Origin: Oscillospiraceae bacterium
GTDB taxonomy: Bacteria; Bacillota; Clostridia; Oscillospirales; Oscillospiraceae
NCBI GenBank assembly: GCA_902802215.1
Contig: CADCLH010000077.1
Coordinates: 1-9,214 of the forward strand
Direction: 5' to 3'
DNA: 9,214 nucleotides
The position numbers were made by a program, and so were the translations under genes. The number at the start of each line of letters is the position of its first letter. The stretch's first letter is position 1. Below the pieces are notes generated by a model. The model saw nothing but the letters and a program-made list of their open reading frames with translations. It ran no database searches and was not told where the DNA came from. Of this stretch, positions 6,136 to 9,214 are shown one piece after another.

Positions 6136-8684
6136 GCGTCGATGGTGGAGACGGTGATGGTGGTCTCTTCCAGCACGTCCAGCAGGACGCGCACGGTGTC
6201 GAGGGAGGTGAAGATGGTCACGTTGTTCTCGGCGGCGCTGCGCCGGATGGTGACGCCGTCCTCAAAGTGCCTGCCTCGCTGCAAACCGCGGGTGTTGATG
6301 ATATACGAGACGTAGCCCGCGCGGATGGAGTCGAGGATCTCTTCGCTGCCCTCGCTGATCTTTTTGCGCACGCGGGTGCGGATGCCGTGCTGTTTGAGGA
6401 AAGCGGCGGTGCCCGCGGTGGCCTCGATGTTGAAGCCCATGTCGTAGAAACGGCGCACCAGCGGCAGGGCCTCGGCCTTGTCCTCGTCGGCCAGCGTCAC
6501 AAAGACCGTGCCGTAGTTCAGAAGCTTCATGCCCGAGGCCTGGAGGGCCTTGTACATGGCGCGCGGCAGGCGGTCGTCGTAGCCGATGGCCTCCCCGGTG
6601 GACTTCATCTCCGGCGAGAGATAGGCGTCCAGTCCCTTGATCTTGTTCCAGGAGAAGACCGGGACCTTGACGTAGTGGCGCTTTTTCTCCTCGGGGTAGA
6701 GATCGAAGATGCCCTGCTCCTTTAAGCTCTTGCCGAGGATGACTTCGGTGGCAATATCCGCCAGCGACCAGCCGGTGGCCTTCGACAGGAAGGGGACCGT
6801 GCGGGAGGAGCGGGGGTTGACCTCGATGATGTAGACCTGCTCGCTGCGGTCCACGATGAACTGGATGTTGTACAGGCCCACAATGCCGATGCCGAGCCCG
6901 AGCTTCTTGGCGTACTGGAGGATGATGCCCTTGACCCGGTTGGAGATCGATACCGTCGGATACACGCTGATGGAGTCGCCCGAGTGCACGCCCGTGCGCT
7001 CCACGAGCTCCATGATGCCGGGGACGAAGACGTCGCGCCCGTCGCAGATGGCGTCGACCTCAACCTCCTTGCCGAGGATGTACTTGTCGACGAGCACGGG
7101 CTTGTCCGCGTCGATCTCCACGGCGGTTTTCAGGTAGTGGCGCAGCATCTCCTCGTTGGCGACGATCTCCATGGCGCGCCCGCCGAGCACGAAGCTCGGC
7201 CGCACGAGCACGGGATAGCCGATCCCGGCCGCGGCCCTGACGCCGTCCTCGATGGAGGTGACGGCGGCTCCGGGCGGCTGCGGGATGTCCAGCTCGAGCA
7301 GGACCTTCTCAAAGCTGTCGCGGTTCTCGGCGCGCTCGATGGCGGCGCAGTCGGTGCCGATGAGCTTCACGCCCCGGTCCATCAGCGGCTGGGCGAGGTT
7401 GATGGCGGTCTGTCCGCCCAGGGATGCGATCACGCCCGCGGGCTTTTCAAAGTCGACGATGGCCATGACGTCCTCGACGGTCAGCGGCTCGAAGTAGAGC
7501 TTGTCCGCGGTCGTGTAGTCGGTCGAGACGGTCTCGGGGTTGTTGTTGACGATGATGGCCTCATAGCCGCTGCGCTTGATCGTCTGCACGGCGTGGACCG
7601 TGGAGTAGTCGAACTCCACGCCCTGGCCGATGCGGATCGGTCCCGCGCCGAGCACGAGGATCTTTTTCTTCTCCGTGAGCCGGGAGTCGTTCTCCCCGCT
7701 GTAGGAGGAGTAGAGATAGGCGATATACTTACCGGTGTGCAGGGTGTCGACCATGCGGAAGACCGGCACGATACCGTGCTTTTTGCGCTTTTCGTAGATC
7801 TCCGCCTCGCTGAGGTTCCAGAGGGAGGCGATGTATTTGTCCGAAAAGCCCATTTTCTTGGCTTCGGCAAGGACGCGGACGGAGTTGACGTGCCCCATGA
7901 GCTCCCGCTCCATCGCCACGATCTTTTGAAGCGACTCGAGAAACAGCTCCGTGATGCCGGTGACCTCGTGCAGCTTTTCCACCGCGCAGCCGCGGCGCAG
8001 CAGCTCGGTGACGGCGAAGATGTTGTCGTCGCGGAATACGGAGATGTAGGTCAGCAGCTCGTCGTCGCCCATGGGATCGAACTTCGGGCTGTAGAGGTGG
8101 CAAACGCCGGTTTCCAGCGAGCGGACGGATTTGAGGAAGCACTCCTCCAGCGTCGAGCCGATGCCCATGACCTCGCCGGTGGCCTTCATCTGGGTGCCGA
8201 GCGTATTCGGGGCGTCGGGGAACTTGTCGAAGGGGAAGCGCGGGAACTTGGCAACAAAGTAGTCCAGCCGCGGCTCGATGGCGGCGGTGCCGCCCGCGAC
8301 AGGGATCTCCTCAAGCGCCATGCCCATGGCGATCTTGGCGGTCACGCGGGCGATGGGGTAGCCGCTGGCCTTGGAGGCCAGAGCCGAGGAGCGGGAGACG
8401 CGGGGGTTGACCTCGATCAGATAGTAGCGGCTGCTCTCGGGGTCGAGCGCGAACTGCACGTTGCAGCCGCCCTCGATCTTCAGCTCGCGGATGATCTTGA
8501 TGGCGCTGTCGTTGAGCATTTTGAGGTCGTGGTCATTGAGCGAGAGGATGGGCGCCACGACGATGGAGTCGCCGGTGTGTACGCCGACGGGGTCGACGTT
8601 CTCCATGCCGCAGATCGTGATCGCGGTGTCGTTGGAGTCGCGCATGACCTCGAACTCGATCTCCTTGAAGCCCTTGACGCTCTT
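6132..8684 (-). CDS. carB: CarB, carbamoyl-phosphate synthase large subunit, downstream part after a frameshift
   Basis: CarB makes carbamoyl phosphate from bicarbonate, ammonia and two ATP; the ammonia comes from glutamine through CarA. This segment encodes 850 residues in the frame that ends at the TGA at 6134-6132. It contains the rest of the first ATP-grasp domain (FEVMRD, GVHTGDSI and EVNPRVSRSS around 8370-8415), the oligomerisation domain, the second synthetase half starting with LGAGPIRIGQG near 7665 and including RPSFVLGGRAMEIV near 7205-7165, GVHSGDSI, and EVNPRSSRTVPF near 6825-6790, and the C-terminal methylglyoxal-synthase-like allosteric domain over about the last 130 residues (MGFNIEATAGTA, IINTRG). 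No internal stop or other damage is seen. The same frame stays open upstream to about 8969, but that extension is not CarB-like and reads the other frame of the N-terminal part. The true N-terminus is in the adjoining fragment. If the 22-bp duplication is an error, this and the upstream piece form one gene of about 1057 residues. Confidence 0.95.
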   Translation of the reverse strand, partial: KSVKGFKEIEFEVMRDSNDTAITICGMENVDPVGVHTGDSIVVAPILSLNDHDLKMLNDSAIKIIRELKIEGGCNVQFALDPESSRYYLIEVNPRVSRSSALASKASGYPIARVTAKIAMGMALEEIPVAGGTAAIEPRLDYFVAKFPRFPFDKFPDAPNTLGTQMKATGEVMGIGSTLEECFLKSVRSLETGVCHLYSPKFDPMGDDELLTYISVFRDDNIFAVTELLRRGCAVEKLHEVTGITELFLESLQKIVAMERELMGHVNSVRVLAEAKKMGFSDKYIASLWNLSEAEIYEKRKKHGIVPVFRMVDTLHTGKYIAYLYSSYSGENDSRLTEKKKILVLGAGPIRIGQGVEFDYSTVHAVQTIKRSGYEAIIVNNNPETVSTDYTTADKLYFEPLTVEDVMAIVDFEKPAGVIASLGGQTAINLAQPLMDRGVKLIGTDCAAIERAENRDSFEKVLLELDIPQPPGAAVTSIEDGVRAAAGIGYPVLVRPSFVLGGRAMEIVANEEMLRHYLKTAVEIDADKPVLVDKYILGKEVEVDAICDGRDVFVPGIMELVERTGVHSGDSISVYPTVSISNRVKGIILQYAKKLGLGIGIVGLYNIQFIVDRSEQVYIIEVNPRSSRTVPFLSKATGWSLADIATEVILGKSLKEQGIFDLYPEEKKRHYVKVPVFSWNKIKGLDAYLSPEMKSTGEAIGYDDRLPRAMYKALQASGMKLLNYGTVFVTLADEDKAEALPLVRRFYDMGFNIEATAGTAAFLKQHGIRTRVRKKISEGSEEILDSIRAGYVSYIINTRGLQRGRHFEDGVTIRRSAAENNVTIFTSLDTVRVLLDVLEETTITVSTIDA

Positions 8685-9214
8685 CCTTGAAGCCCTTGAC
8701 GCTCTTTTCGACCAGCACCTCGTGGACCGGGGAGAGGCGGAAGGCGTTGGTGCCGATTTCGAGGAGCTCCGCCTCGTTGTCGGCGAAGCCGCCGCCGGTG
8801 CCGCCGAGCGTAAAGGCCGGGCGCAGCACGACCGGGTAGCCGATGCGCTCCGCTGCCTGCCGGGCCTGCTCGAGATCATAGGTGATCTCCGAGGGGATGA
8901 CCGGCTCGCCGATGGACTGGCACATCTCCTTGAACAGTTCGCGGTCCTCGGCGCGCTCGATGCTCTCACTGCTGGTGCCGAGCAGCCTGACCCCGCACTC
9001 GCGCAGGATGCCCTTGCGCTCGAGCTGCATGGCGAGGTTCAGACCCGTCTGCCCGCCGATGCCGGGGACGATGGCGTCCGGCCGCTCGTAGCGCAGGATC
9101 TTGGCGATGTAGTCGAGCGTCAGCGGCTCCATGTAGACCTTGTCGGCGATGGAGGTGTCGGTCATGATGGTCGCGGGGTTGGAGTTGACCAGCACGACCT
9201 CGTAGCCCTCCTCC
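8533..9214 (-). CDS. carB: CarB N-terminal fragment (5' partial, ends early through a frameshift)
   Basis: This is the upstream part of the same carB locus, open to the window edge. The first visible residues are EEGYEVVLVNSNPATIMTD, which align with about residue 39 of E. coli CarB, so about 38 codons are missing. CarB features are the pre-ATP-grasp fold with IGGQTGLN (about 9060-9033) and the ATP-grasp loop FTLGGTGGG (about 8815-8785), then EVLVEKSVKGFKE. From about 8685 downstream the frame is wrong: instead of IEFEVMRDSN the translation becomes ERQGLQGDRVRGH and stops with TGA at 8535-8533. The break lies in the first ATP-grasp domain, in the strand that in E. coli CarB carries residues near Glu208 and Glu215 that contact ATP. 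A fragment this short should have no synthase activity. Removing 22 bp restores one frame: 169 visible codons here plus 850 downstream. carA is expected just upstream outside the window. Confidence 0.93.
   Translation of the reverse strand, partial: EEGYEVVLVNSNPATIMTDTSIADKVYMEPLTLDYIAKILRYERPDAIVPGIGGQTGLNLAMQLERKGILRECGVRLLGTSSESIERAEDRELFKEMCQSIGEPVIPSEITYDLEQARQAAERIGYPVVLRPAFTLGGTGGGFADNEAELLEIGTNAFRLSPVHEVLVEKSVKGFKEERQGLQGDRVRGHARLQRHRDHDLRHGERRPRRRTHRRLHRRGAHPLAQ
8662..8706. repeat. Perfect 22-bp tandem direct duplication inside carB
   Basis: Copy one is 8663-8684 and copy two is 8685-8706; both read ccttgaagcccttgacgctc plus tt with no mismatch. The identity extends one further base to the left (8662 equals 8684) and stops at 8707. 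On the coding strand each copy encodes KSVKGFK plus one base. Because 22 is not a multiple of three, one extra copy shifts the frame by +1. The visible carB span from 9213 to 6132 is 3082 bases, which is not divisible by three; without one copy it is 3060, exactly 1020 codons. Inside the unit the 7-mer cccttga resembles ccttgaa, which might help strand slippage. It could be a real mutation or an assembly or sequencing artefact. Confidence 0.97.

Noticed and set aside
6984..8690. A 568-codon open frame on the plus strand opposite carB
   Set aside because: It has the same mirror-image composition as the other antisense frames and lies fully across conserved carB coding sequence.
8662..8706. Programmed ribosomal frameshifting as the reason for the carB frame change
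   Set aside because: The change is fully explained by an exact extra 22-bp copy. There is no slippery heptamer, and reading through by a simple shift would leave seven duplicated residues in a conserved strand.

Overview
The window is one continuous minus-strand block of nucleotide biosynthesis genes. In transcription order it runs carB (5' end outside the window), pyrK, pyrD, pyrF, pyrE, pyrB, pyrI, an IMP dehydrogenase gene (guaB) and purE (3' end outside the window). Nothing convincing is encoded on the plus strand. The longest gap between genes is 21 bp, so there is no intergenic stretch that needs separate description.

The DNA looks GC-rich by eye, and most genes have strong AAGGAGG-like ribosome binding sites at normal spacing. 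DHODH is the class 1B PyrD/PyrK form, and the order carB-pyrK-pyrD-pyrF-pyrE matches the second half of the Bacillus pyr operon. Together with the clostridial-looking PyrB/PyrI pair this suggests a GC-rich Bacillota of the class Clostridia, perhaps an Oscillospirales-like gut anaerobe. The lineage is an inference; there is no rRNA here to test it.

Right to left: positions 9214-6132 hold carB, broken by a perfect 22-bp tandem duplication that shifts the frame. Positions 6135-4496 hold the two DHODH subunits. Positions 4503-3167 hold OMP decarboxylase and orotate phosphoribosyltransferase. Positions 3170-1834 hold the catalytic and regulatory chains of aspartate transcarbamoylase. Positions 1812-307 hold a divergent IMP dehydrogenase with two CBS domains, and 293-1 the start of PurE. 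Six successive junctions overlap by 4 to 13 bp.

Together these genes make carbamoyl phosphate, condense it with aspartate, oxidise dihydroorotate to orotate and convert orotate to UMP. The small CPS subunit (carA) and dihydroorotase (pyrC) are not in the window. The block then runs directly into two purine genes, one for the step towards GMP and one for an early carboxylation step.

I do not see a previously undescribed system. The observation most worth checking is the frame-breaking duplication in carB, either a real recent mutation or an assembly or sequencing error. Of lesser interest are the lack of a ribosome binding site before pyrK, the divergent IMP dehydrogenase, and the pyrimidine-to-purine gene fusion of the operon.
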